NCBI RefSeq assembly: GCF_023343835.1
Contig: NC_064437.1
Location: 22,915,001-22,979,000 of the forward strand
Length of the DNA stretch: 64,000 nt
Origin: Lagopus muta
Lineage: Eukaryota; Chordata; Aves; Galliformes; Phasianidae
Direction: 5' to 3'
In this document: in pieces, positions 25,761-37,600 of the stretch
How the letters are laid out: each line of letters starts with the position of its first letter
Position numbering within the stretch: the stretch's first letter is position 1
Translations under genes and position numbers: made by a program
Notes under the pieces: model-generated
What the model saw: only the letters and a program-made list of their open reading frames with translations
Told to the model about the DNA's origin: nothing
Databases searched by the model: none

Positions 25761-28700
25761 GCCCTCACCCCCAGCCAGCTCCTTGCTGGCTCTTGCCCAC
25801 CCCAGTGCTGCAGAAGAGCCCAGGAGCCCTGCAGCAGGGCTGGAGACATGATTGGCATCATCAATTAACCACACCCAATCAGACCACACCTGGGTGCTGA
25901 CACAGCTGACAGACCTGCATCATTCCTCCAGTGCAAAAGTGCACCTTGGAGCCATGCTTGCTGCCTGTGGGTAGCCTTGGGGAGGAGGTGGGGGGCTGGA
26001 TCCTTCTTGCAGGGCCTCAGGAATGGCGTGGGCACAGTACACAGGGCCTGCCCATCTGAGGCTGACTGTTGTCATTTTATTAACAGCGAGGACTTGTTGT
26101 TCCTTTGTGTTTGGCTGTGAAGGAAATGAGAAGCCTATCCAAAGGTCTGTTTTGCATGAAACAATCCTCCCCAGGGCATGTCGCTGTGCTGGGAAGGTCG
26201 AGAGGCCCTGTGAAAGGCAGCACCAGGACCCAGCACCCGAACCTGGGGCACTCCTCGTCCCACAGGACCAGGCCCCCACCCATGGGTGCAGGCTGTGAGC
26301 CCACCGCCTGCTGGCACCAGCCTTGGTCCTGCGGGGAGGGAACTCACAGGCCAGCCGTGAGTCATGCAAGGCCTGCGAGGCTGCAGCCTCCACCCCGTCT
26401 CCTGTCTCCTCCGTCCTTTCCGCTGGAGCTGCGGCCCTGAGGCAGCACATATGTGTACTCATCACGTTTTGGATGTGCCATGTCCCGAGTCCTGAGCTCA
26501 GATGGCACATGGGGCACGTCCCCTCTCTCTGGCAGCCCTGCTTCCCTCCCAGTCTGCTCTGAGGCCCCGCCAACCAGGACAGCCGGCCCCAGCTGTCTCC
26601 CTTTTAAGGCTGTTTTGGTGCCAGCGGGCAGCTCTTCTCAGCCCCGGCCCCTGTTCCCCATGGACCACACAGTGCCTGGCCCCTCTCCTGCAGTAGGAGC
26701 CTCCCAGCCCAGCCAGGCAGACTGCGTCCCCATGGCATTGCATGCTGGCAGGGCCAGACAGAGCATGGGGATCTCAGCCCCCCCGTGCCCTTGTCCGAGG
26801 CCGTTTGGGCAGCAGAGTGGGCACAAGGCCGCGGGGGGGTGACACAGCCGGCGCCGAGGAGCCGGGCGCTGCTCATTGCCAACCATGCTGAGCAGGGCTC
26901 CGTGCCACTCGGGCCCCTGCTGATGATGTGGTACCACTGGGGTGAGCTCAGGGTACCCACGGCACTGCTGACTAGGGGGAGTCTGGCAGCACCGTACAGA
27001 TGTGCTGGATGTGGCCTTTCCTTCGTTGTACAGGGAGTAGTTTCACTGACACTCCCAATGCCAAGGTGTGGAACCCCTCAGCAGGAAGATACACCGCATC
27101 CTGCCAGCCTGCAGCCCCCCAGCCACAGCACTGGGTGAGCTGGACACCGCTTCTCCACCAGAGGAACAACACAGACACCAGCTGCAAACAGCCTCCTCAG
27201 CAAAGCCACTGTTATCTTATCTGCAGACCTTGTTCCAGCTAATTTAACCATCAGCATGGCACGCCCCGGCTGCCTGTGTCCTCTGATACCAATCTGGGGG
27301 TGGAGGCTCCGTCCTGATGCATCAGGCGCCGGCGTTCCTGAGCAGCATGGCAACACCCTCACAGCAACCCGGGTGGCCAACTGTTGTTTGGGGTGATGCA
27401 CTGGCAGGCATCCCTGCCCCATCCCTGAGCATGTGCCTCCAGCAGGGCTGTGGCCTCAGTGTGTGTGCACAAAGGAAAGATGAAACAGTGATGACAAGAT
27501 CAGCCAGGTCCCCTGTGCCATGCCATGCCACCAAGCTACCCTTGCCACCTGCTTCCATGAGCGTCCTTGTATTCGTGCCATTCAAACATGCCCCACGTGG
27601 AGTGACCACAGCCTTGCTCACACTTTCCTCCTTTGCAGAGCTGCCGATGCCTCCTCCAACTTCTTCCCCAACCACGGATCCTCCCAAGCAGCTCTGGGTT
27701 CCCTCCCCAAGGAAAATGTGATTCAGCAAACCCCAGGAATGTCCGAAGCACGTTGCTGTTGTGGGGCTGGTGGGAGATTAGGAGATGTAGACATTTTCCA
27801 AGTGTTTTCCAGCTGCAGCTTCTGCAGAATTCCCCTCCCTGGCCATATTTCAGCCTGCACTTGTGTAAGTCACGGGCTCGCTCAGCTGAGACAACTTATT
27901 GTAAAATATGTCCTACCCAGCCCAATATGTAACTCATTTGACAAGAAAATTACAGGGTGGATTAGAAAGCCCAGAGAGGCCAGGAGAGGCTGCCAGCTGT
28001 GGGATCCCAGGGAGAGGCTGGAGAGATGCTGGAGTGATGTCAGAGATGGGGTGCCGGGGGCTGCGTGCCCCCGCCTGGCTCCATGTGTGGCAAATCCCAT
28101 TAGGGCAGCACATGGGAGCAGAGTACCGAGCGGGCTGTCAAACCCAATTAAACCCTAAGGGGAAATTCTGGGGTATGTCTTCATAAAGCTGAAAGGAGGC
28201 TGAGGGCTGGGAGGAACCGGGAGCAATGCTGCATGGTGGGCAGGGATGAGCACTCACACTGCCAGGCCAGTCTAACCCTGCTATACACATGTGCCGGAGG
28301 GTGCCTGGCTGCCCGCACAGTGCCACCCTTGGCACTTGGCTGGGATTGCCAGACGTGGGACAGGAGAACCTCTCCAAGTCCCAGCTACATGGAAAACGTC
28401 CTGAAATTCCATCCAGGCACAGCTTCCCACTTCTCCCCACGCAGAGTCTGGCCAAAAATCTCCATTACCATCTGCTCTTTCCTGCTAGTTTTCCATTAGC
28501 AGCAGCCCCAGGAAATCTCCTGGCTGAAGCCCTTTGTGGGCTGTGTTGGTGCATTTTCCTGGCACCATTTCTCTAGCAGTGGTTGTACCCACCTGGGCTG
28601 GCTGAAGATGTGATGCCCGCCGCTTTGGGAAGGTATCCCAGGGTTGGGGGTGCTGAGACCACAGGGCCACCTCCCCACCCTTCCCAGCCCTGCCATGGGA

Positions 28701-30960
28701 TTGGCCATGCCACCTGCCCTGCACTGGCTCCAGGCTGCTGATGCTGTACATTTTATTCCCAGTTAAAAATTCACTTTGTCAAGGTGAGAAGGGGAACAGG
28801 GAGCAGGTGGGTCTCTGGGTCTCTTCCTTCTCCAAAGGGAATCGGGACACTTGGGTCAGTCAAGTCCCCCCAGGCACATGGCTGAGCCCAGGACTCCAGC
28901 AGCCCTCGGAACAGCTCTGCTGCTGCACCCCGCTTCCTGCAGTGACCCTCTGCTCTGCAGCCCAAGGTGGGAAAAGGGGTCATGGAGCACTGATAAGACC
29001 ATGGAGTAATAGTAATAGGGCAGGGGCATCCTGGGCTATCCCTGCTGCCTCTTGCAGGGAACTCCCTGCTTTATAGCCCTCAGGTATTTGCTCTCTGCAG
29101 CGGGGCTGTATGTGTGCTAAGGGAAACCTCTGCCCTCTGCAGTGGTGGCACAGGGAGGGAGAGGGATGGCCACATGCTGTGAGGCTGTATCCTTGTTTTA
29201 GATGGAGCTGCTTAGCTCCTCCTTACTGAAAACAGGGCAGGAGCAACTCAGGGAGATCCCAGGACAGGGCAAGAGAAGGAATGCAGCCATGGGTCACACA
29301 CCCATCCAGCCCCATCAGCAGCATGCACAACTTCATCCTATCATCCTATTCCCAGATCCACCCCACATCCAGTCCCCAGACACCCCAGAAGTCCCCAGGG
29401 TTGCTCCCTGAGTGCTCACACTGTTGGGAGCCCATCGGTGATGGATTTACAGCCCTAATCCTCCACTGCACAGACGCACACCATCCTGCCTCCATCCCTG
29501 CCCTCTCTCTTGCACTCTATCCAGGATTTAACCCTTCTCTTTGACTCACCCAGGGATGACTGAAAGCCGAGCCCAGCCAGCCAGAGCTGCAGCATTACCT
29601 TTGGGGAGCACCAGAGCTTGTTCCTGGCCCCATGGAAGCAAGCTGTGCTCACTGGGCCGCTCTTAATACCCCTCTTAAATCACATCTTCCCGCACTTCAT
29701 CCCTTTTGGGGATGCCTTCCTGTTTTCAAGTTCCCAGCAAATGCTTTAAATCTGTCCTGCCTTTCTGCCCAGCCACACAGCACCAGCTGCATGCAGGCTC
29801 CAGGCACCTCCCCACATTTTGGGTTCCCCTTCCAACTGTGACCTTTTCACCCCTCTCCTGCAGGCAACCTGTATCTGCTCTGGGCTCTGTTTCCCCCCAG
29901 TCCTAGAAAACATGTTTGTAACCACAGCTCTCACCAACTTTCTCATCCCACCAGCAAGCCCTAGCTGAAAGAAATAATAAAATTCTTGATGTCCCCTTGG
30001 GGAAAGATGTTTTCCAGGCCCCTTTTGGCAGGAAGGGGGCATTTTCAGCTCACATAGGTCTCCCAAAAATAAGTACAAAAACACAGCGAGGATCAAAGGC
30101 TGAGTTGCCTTCCCACTCAAAGCACTGCTCTGCTGCACCAGCACTGCCCTGAGCCCTTGGGCATGGGCTAGGCTGTGCAGGACTCCAGAACCTACCCTGG
30201 TACCACCTGCAGTGCCCACTGCCCCTCACCATGACCCCAGACTGCAGGGCTGCACAGAGACAAGATGCTGCCTGCCTGCAGCAGCCTTCCCAGCACCCAC
30301 TGGAGCAGAGCTGAAGTCTGGCAGTCTTTAGTTTTTCCCCAGCAAAACTCTCATGGGGAGAAAAAAAAATGTAAATAAAAAAAAAAAAAAAAGAAGGAAA
30401 AGAAGAACCAACCCCACCCAAAGCAAAATAAATGCCACGTTTGAGCCTGGCAGCGGTTTGCACCATGCTGTGCTGTGCCATGTTCAGATCCCTCAGATCC
30501 CCCAGCCCTGACAAAAAGGTGGGCTCATTAAACTCGTTAATGAATAAGGGTTTCAAGGAGAGCAGCAGAGCTTGGTACCAGCTTGCAGGTGTGATAGCAG
30601 CCATGAGCACTGTCATTTTCACCCTGCTGGGCTGCGGGGTCCAGGGGGTAACAGGGACCCTCATCCCGGCAGCGCTGCAGCACAGCACAATGCTGCTGCC
30701 CGTGGGGCCGGGCCCTCTGCTGTGGGTCGGGGAAGGAGCTCGGCGGGGTCAGGTCTCCATAGGAACGCCAGCAAACACAAACATACACATCCGCTTCCCG
30801 GGAGCAGGGACTGCTGCACCGTGCTGGGAAAGGGCTGCGACTGCCGCGCTGAGCCAACAGCATCCACTGCTTCTCCGTGCTTCACAACTTGGGGCTGCCC
30901 GTGCGTCCCACAAGGAAAAGACGGGGACAGAAGGTTCCCTGCCCGTCCCCGGAGCCCAGC
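25761..30960. other. Intergenic DNA between CRIP1 promoter and CRIP2 3' end
   Basis: About 5.2 kb, GC-rich, with many long but mutually overlapping open frames on both strands that share no family signature. Contains an A-rich simple tract at 30360-30395. No exon, RNA gene or transposon recognised. Confidence 0.7.
30360..30395. repeat. A-rich simple repeat
   Basis: Two A runs split by a short TGTAAAT segment, about 575 bp beyond the CRIP2 cleavage region. There is no target-site duplication that I can see, so it is called simple repeat only. Confidence 0.7.
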
Positions 30961-30964
30961 ACAC

Positions 30965-31547
30965 AAAACCTCTCTCAAAACCTTTATTATCAGCAAATAA
31001 CAAAAGTCCGGGGAGCGCACGGCCGGGTGGGTGGGCAGCGCAAGCAGCGTGCGCACATGGGAGGGGCGAGGGGTGTCCCCACAGCCGGGAGCACAATGAC
31101 AACAGCTCATAAATAAACACCGCGACGGGAAACCTCGGGCTCGGGACCCAATGCGCTCTGCCCCCTGCCCCCGCCCCCTCCCCGGGCATGGGGAGCAGCT
31201 GGACCTCACATTGGAGTGAGTTGGGGGGGGCGGGGATGCGAGGGTGGGGATGCGGGAGCTGAGCCGCTGGGGGACCACGTGTCACTGGTGTCACAGCATC
31301 CCCTGAAGGTGCGGGATGTGTGGAACACTGGGACAGCAGTGACCATCCCAGCCAACCCGTCCTGGGGAGGGCAGAGCGCACAGGGGACGAGCAGAGACAC
31401 CTTCTACCTTTGCCTTTAAACACTGAAGCTTATATTAGGGACTATGGCGTAGAACCCGGAGGTTCTATAAAGACAGCAGAGAGCACAGCTCCGTGGCCGA
31501 GGGCTGCTCCGGTACTTGTAGGTGCGGGAGGTGAGGGGGCCGCCTGC
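30965..31547 (-). other. CRIP2: CRIP2 3' UTR
   Basis: GC-rich non-coding DNA from the TAG stop to the inferred cleavage site. The end is set by the AATAAA at 30983-30988. Confidence 0.75.
30983..30988 (-). terminator. CRIP2: CRIP2 polyadenylation signal AATAAA
   Basis: AATAAA on the minus strand, 560 nt past the stop codon. It is followed downstream by a GT-rich stretch (GGTTTTGTGTG on the minus strand), the normal arrangement for cleavage. Confidence 0.85.
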
Positions 31548-31615
31548 CTAGGGCTGGTTCTTCGCCTCAGGGTCTTTGTCGTAGATGTAGCTGCCCACGG
31601 CTCCGGTGTTGACGC
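31548..31615 (-). CDS. CRIP2: CRIP2 coding exon 8
   Basis: 68 nt: split Gly-187, then [19 protein letters not shown] to QP and TAG; acceptor TTGCAG. Intron 7 is only 79 bp. Confidence 0.97.
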
Positions 31616-34600
31616 CTGCAAGGAGGGACGTGCACAGCGGTGGTGATGGGAGTAGGACGGGCGTCCCCCCGCCCCCCGTATCCCCAGCACTCACCCTTGG
31701 GCCCGAAGAGGATCCCGTAGCAGGGCTTGTGGCAGTAAGGCTGCCCGTCGTGCTGAGAGGGGAGGAGAGACAGACGTGTCACCGTGTGGCACAGCGGGGC
31801 TGTGCAGGGCGCTGCGCGGAGCCGCGCTGCCCTCTCGCGGTGGCACAGCCCGGCACGGCGTAGCACCGCGGTGCGGGGCCGGGGGCGGCCGCTCTTACCT
31901 CGGCGTGGCCCCCGGGGGTCAGCGTCTTGCTGCAGCGCTCGCAGCGTAGGCAGGGCCGGTGCCAGTCCTTCCCCAGCGAGGTCACCTTCTCGGCTGTAAC
32001 GGGGACAAGAGGGCCCCCCCCAAGTCACCGACACGTGGGGACATCGCCTCTTTGAATAAAACCCCATGGAGCCCCCGCCACCTGCGTGCCTCAGGGGTCC
32101 TGCCACCGAGTGCCACCACTGGGCACACACCCAGCGCCACCAAGTGCCACCACGGAGCACGGTGCCCAGCACCCACCATGGCCTTACCAAAGTAGACCCT
32201 CTTGCCGCAGCGCGGGCACATGTTGGGCTCCCCGGTGAAGGTGGTGACGCTGGAAGCTGTAAGACAAAGAGATATGAGTGTGGGGCGCCTCATCCAGCCC
32301 CCAGCCGGGTGCCCCGTGCCCCCCCCCCCCCCCCCAACTCACCTTTGCTGGGTCCCTTGGGCGGAGCAGCATTCACCTTCCTCTCCTCCACCCTGGCTGG
32401 GTGCTCAATGGGCCCCGGTGCACTCTGCCCCTCAATCTGCGGCTTCTCATAGATGTACGACCCGGCACCACCAATGTTCACCCCTGCAGTGAGGCAAAGG
32501 CTGCAGCAGCCCAGGGGTCTCCATCCCCTCCCAGCCCCATCTCAGCTCCCCCATGCTCCTATCTCTGCAGGGCCTCCACTGTCCTTCAGCCCCAGCTTCC
32601 TCCCCACCCAGGCTTTATGTGTCTGGGACAGGGGAGCAACTCCACCTTCTGTTCAAATGGGAATTTGCTTCTTTATAGATAAATAAATAAAAAAGAAAGA
32701 AAGAAAGAAAGAGACAGCTGCTGGGACTAACTCTCCCTCCAAAAGTTCCGCTACCCCTCTGCACACAGCAGCTGTGGGTTTGGGACCGGCTCAACTCATG
32801 GCAACCCAGCTCCTGGTGGGGATGAGAGAAACAGGGTACAGGCAGGGCCCAGACTTACCTTTGGGGCCAAAGAGCGTTGCATAGCAGGGCTTGTGGCAGA
32901 AGGGCTTCCCGTCATGCTGGGGAGAGAGGGCAGTTAGGTTGCTGGCAGCAAGTGTGCTCATCATGGTCACCACCATCCCTATCCACATTCAGAGACAGTT
33001 TAGTGGCCATAATGGGCTGTTGGTCAGATTTGATGATCTTAGAGGTCTTTTCCAACATTAATGATTCTATGAGAGCACAGTGGCTGTGTCTCAAGTGTGC
33101 CTGGTGACCACTCTGGTCATGCTGCACCCATGCTGGGCACCCAGCACCCCAGGTAAGGCAGCACCTCCCTCCCAGCTGCATCCCAGCACATCCCCAGCCA
33201 GGCGAGGAGGGGCCTTCTGCTCTGCTTTGCCTCCACCCTTGTCACCATACCCCTTGCCTTGGCCGCAGATCAGAGCCCCGCTGCTATCAGCCCTGCTATC
33301 GGCCAGGGGCGATTATGGCAGGAAGGCACAGAGCAGGCGATAAGTGCTGCAGCACTTCTGTCCCACGGCCCAGCAGCCACCCACGGGAGGGGGCCCCGAG
33401 ATAACACTGCTGCAGCCCCGGCTCCAGCAGCAGCTTCCCACAAAGGTGCCGGGAATCGAGTCCAAGAGAAAAGAAAGAGCGCTTGTGCCTCCGCATCCTC
33501 GGCCCCGATGTTCACAGGACACAATCAGCCAGGCCTTGGCTGCCGTCACCCCAGCAGAATTTGGCCTTATATGGAGAGGGAGAGAATTCTCCAGGCTTAA
33601 CTCAGCCTCACTGCCCAGCTGCCCCAGCTGCTGCCAGCCACCCCTCAGCTGTGCCCTGCTAAGGAGCTGGTGACATGCTGGCACGAGAGGCCGTGCACTG
33701 CCTCAGGTGCAGGGGACGTGCAGTTGCTGTGGGGCTGAGCACCTGCTGAGCACCTGCTGTCAGCTCCATCGCACTCCCTGCAGTACAGCTGCAGGGCTCA
33801 CTGGGTGCAGCATGGGGTACCGGCCCCAAACTGCATCCTGCCACGTCCCCATCCCTGGGGCATCAGACAGCACGTCGGCACAGCCCTCGCTTCTTCAGCT
33901 TCTCCAAATATTTACATTTTGGATGGATTTGGGGCTTCCTTTGCTCCATTAGGAGCTGTATGGGGAATGCATGCAGTTCCTCAAGGATGGGGCTGTCACC
34001 CTGCTCATGCCCAGCTGGGCTCAGCCCCCAGATCCCATGCTCCCACAACCCCATTCTGCTGCCCATTGGCCTTCACCTCAGCGTGCCCTCCTGGGGTCAG
34101 GGTCTTGTTGCAGCGCTCACACTTCAAGCAGAACTTGTGCCAATCCTTGCCCAGGGAGGAGACCTTCTCAGCTGTGGAGAAATAAGAATGAATGAGTGCC
34201 CTGTGCCAACGTGGGCTGTGTTATCGCGGTGCCCACACCCCTATTCCCCTATCAGCTGCTCTGTTCCACACGATGTTCCTAGGGCTGCTCCAGCACCGTG
34301 CTCCTACTCCCCTTGTCTATTTTTACTCCCTGCATTGCCCCACACAGCCCTGCTTCCATTCAAATATTTAGAGTTGCCATGCCCACCCGGTCCGACAGCT
34401 CCTGCTCATTTTCATGCCTCAGCTGCCGTGCCTCTGGCTCAAACCAGGACACAGCCAGCCTCCGGTGTCACCAAGGCTGGGTTCAGCCCTGGAGAATAAC
34501 CATCTGAGTTTGAGGGGCTGGGAGCAGGCATGGGGCACAGACAAGTGCGTGGGCACAGTGCACACCACGAGCCTGCGGGGCAACACGCTGCAGGCACCAG

Positions 34601-37600
34601 AAATGGCTTCAAAGGCTCCAGTTCCCGGAAGGTGAGCGCTCAGAGACCGGTTCCACAAATGCACCTCCTCTGGCTGTCCCCTCTGCACAGCCCCAGGGCT
34701 TCACTTACGTTCCCATCCACACGGTGCTGCCGTCCCTGCTTCTTACTGGGTCTTGTAGGCACTGGGACAACAGTGCCCAGTGATTCCCTTCCAGCTGGGG
34801 GGTCCCCAGCTCCAGGGGTGCACACAGCAGGCACAGCTGGAAAACGGCACCATCCCATGAAACCCACCATACAACTAAATCATAAGGGCCAAATAAAATA
34901 TTTAATGAGCAAATAAAAGCTCAGCCCTGCTGCACAAGAACAACCTTTCGCAGAGGAATGTTTCCCAGCCCCTTTCCCCTCAGAAGGACTTCAGCAAATG
35001 TCACTGGACTGTGTTGGGTCAGAGTGGAGGCCGGGAGCTACACAAGGGCAGGTCGAGCTCTGAGAGCTGTCCTCTTCCCATGGCAAATGGCTGTACTCAG
35101 GATACGCCACAGTGCTGAGATATGCCAACAACCCCATCACCACCCAACGCATCAGCCCTGGTGGGAAGCAGGTGGCTGTGAGCTACAGAGATGTAGGAGG
35201 ATGGAACTGGTGTACCCACAGGGAAGCACAGACCCAGGGTTCAGTGTCAGCTGGGAGCACGGCTCAGCGAGACAGCTCTGCAGAGCAGGAGCCCTTTGCA
35301 CAACAGCAGTCCCCAGCTGGGTCAGCAGCTTCTCCCAGCAAGGGAAATTCACTGCAACTCTGCTTGGGCCATACGTGGGTCACGAGTGTGCACACAAAGG
35401 GACGTTCCAGCCCGGGGCTTTCTGGATGCTCTGCAACACGAGCCCAAGGTATCCCTGCGTGACCGCAGCTGGGATGTGGGGCTGCGCCGCGCCTGGTGGC
35501 AGAAAAATGCGCCGGTGATGTGCGGCTCAGTGTGCAAGACCAGGCTGCCAGACCGACCTGGGAACAGGGCAGCTTCCCCAGGGAGGGAAATGGAGCGTGA
35601 GCGGCTGAAAACTGAGCCAGAGGCTCGGGGCCGAGGGGCCGCTCGGCTGCATCCCGGCGGCTGCACAGCCGGGCCTGGGGCTGCGTCACCTCCGGCCGCC
35701 CCCGCCCCGCAGGGAGCAGCGGGAGGAAGCTCCCGGCGGATGTTTTGCAGCTATTGCTGGTTATTGCAGCTGCCACAGCCCCCGCCAGACGAGATTCGCC
35801 CCCGCGACATCTCGGGCAGCTGTAAGACCCCGCCGCTTCCTAGAGCCTGCGGCCCCGGTAGGGGACGGGGAGGAGGGACGAGGTGGCCTCTGGGTGCCGT
35901 CCCGCTTCTGGGGACACCCTGGATCTGTCCCTCGCCCTCGGCTGGGAGCACGGAGCCGGGCACACGCAAACAAAGGGGACAGGGAACGGGGCCAGGCGCT
36001 CGGAGCGCGCTCCGCCGGTCGGCCGTCGGGCCGCATTGTTCGCCGCGAGCAAAGGAAGCCGCCCGCAGCCCGCCCGGCCCCTTCCCAGGGCGGCGGCCGT
36101 TTGTGCCGGCGCTGCCATCAATCACCGCGGGCAGCAGGCACCGGGTTGCCGTCACCGGGCCGCGGCCGCTCCGAGGTTGCATCAGCTCTAGCGGTGAGGG
36201 CTCCGACCGCACCCCGCTAAGGAGGGAACCCCCCCACCGCCACCCGGGCGGGCTGCGGGGTCAGGGCCGCCGCCTCCTCCCCGGAGCGAGTCCGCGGCCT
36301 TCGCTCCCATCTTCCCTTTCCCTTCTCTCCCTCCTTCCCCAGCGGGAATTTGCAGCCCGCTTCCCCGGGGCACACCCCGCACCGCAGCCACGATAGTAGC
36401 GGGGCCGCCCCGCCCGCCGAGCCCGCAGCCAGGCGCCGTGCCCGGGCGGGGCCGCCGGCGTAGGCGAGAGGAGTCGAGCGCGTCTTCGTGGGACGGGAGC
36501 CCTCCTCCTCGCCCCGCTGTTCCCGCGGCCCCTGACAGCACCGCCGCTCCTCCAGCCGCGCGCACTGGTGCAGCGCAGCCTCGAGCAAATTCCCTCTCCG
36601 TTTTCCATGGGGCTGCTGCACTTCATCAAGCCACGTGCGCGCCGGACGTGCCGCACGGGGACGGCTGTGCTGGGAGAGGTCCCGCAGCGCTCCCGTGGGC
36701 ACGCTTCCCGGCTCGCTCGGGATAAAGAAGCAGGCATCCCCGGACAACCTCAGTGGAGCTCCCAGGAATGCTCTTACTGCTCCCTTCTCGTCTGGCTGCT
36801 CTCTGCCAGCCTCCCTCTCTCCTTCCTGCTGCTCCAGGCCCCGTGCTGCCACAAAACAGCACATGGAAATCAGAGTGAACGGGGTGAGCTCGGCAGCCCT
36901 CCCTGACCCAGCACACGGAGCAGGGCAGGCACACAGCCTCTCCCTGGCCGGGAGCACCGTGTTCCTCTAAGCTGATACAAATCTCTGACGGGCAGCTCCA
37001 GGGGTATGAAAGCATTCCCCAGCCCGCATCAGCAGGGGGTTCCAAGTGGTGCTCGAGCAGCCAAGCCCGCACCAGTGTTCCCCAGCTCTGCTCTGCACAG
37101 GCAAAGCCAGGTGCTGCCATCCCCACTGTGGCAGAGATGCTTGGCACCTGTCTGTGTGCTGCAGCACCAGGGCTGCCCCACAGCGAGCCCTGAGCACCAG
37201 GACCCACTCCCAGCCCTCACCTCCTGCCCCTGGCAGCGGTGCCACCACAGCCCTATCGCAGCACACGCCCTGGCTGCTGGATTTTACCGTAATGCTACGG
37301 AGGCAGATTTTCCAGTACCTCTCACTGGGGCGTTCCTGCTCCACCTTTCCTGCCCTTTCCATCCCCCTCCTTGGCCCCGTCACCTCTCTCCATCCATAGG
37401 CCCCAGTAGGGACAGCAAAGAAGGACAGAGCATGAGGACCTCACACCCAGCCTCCATTCCCAGGGGTCAGGGCAGCATGCACAGCACTGCGGGGCCTCCT
37501 GGGAGCCACAGTACTGTATGCATTGACCACGCACAGAGCGAGGGGCAGGGGCTGATACCTGCCCTCCCAAACACAACATCCCACAACTCACAGCAGTCAG

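Larger units (their letters stand above)
32917..34076 (-). other. CRIP2: CRIP2 intron 2 (1.2 kb)
   Basis: Non-coding. Contains a CR1 LINE 3' fragment, a cluster of GATA-like motifs and a perfect CArG box, each listed separately. Confidence 0.85.

Noticed and set aside
25119-25868. Plus-strand open frame of 249 codons antisense to CRIP1 exon 1
   Set aside because: The C-terminal part is translation of the pyrimidine-rich minisatellite; no family signature.
35296-36396. Plus-strand open frame of 366 codons
   Set aside because: It lies in a CpG island where stop codons are rare. Overlapping long frames exist on the other strand, the residue mix is Pro/Arg/Gly/Ala-rich and no domain is recognisable.
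36217-36957. Minus-strand open frame of 246 codons in CRIP2 intron 1
   Set aside because: Same composition effect. It does not splice in phase to CRIP2 exon 2 as a recognisable N-terminus.
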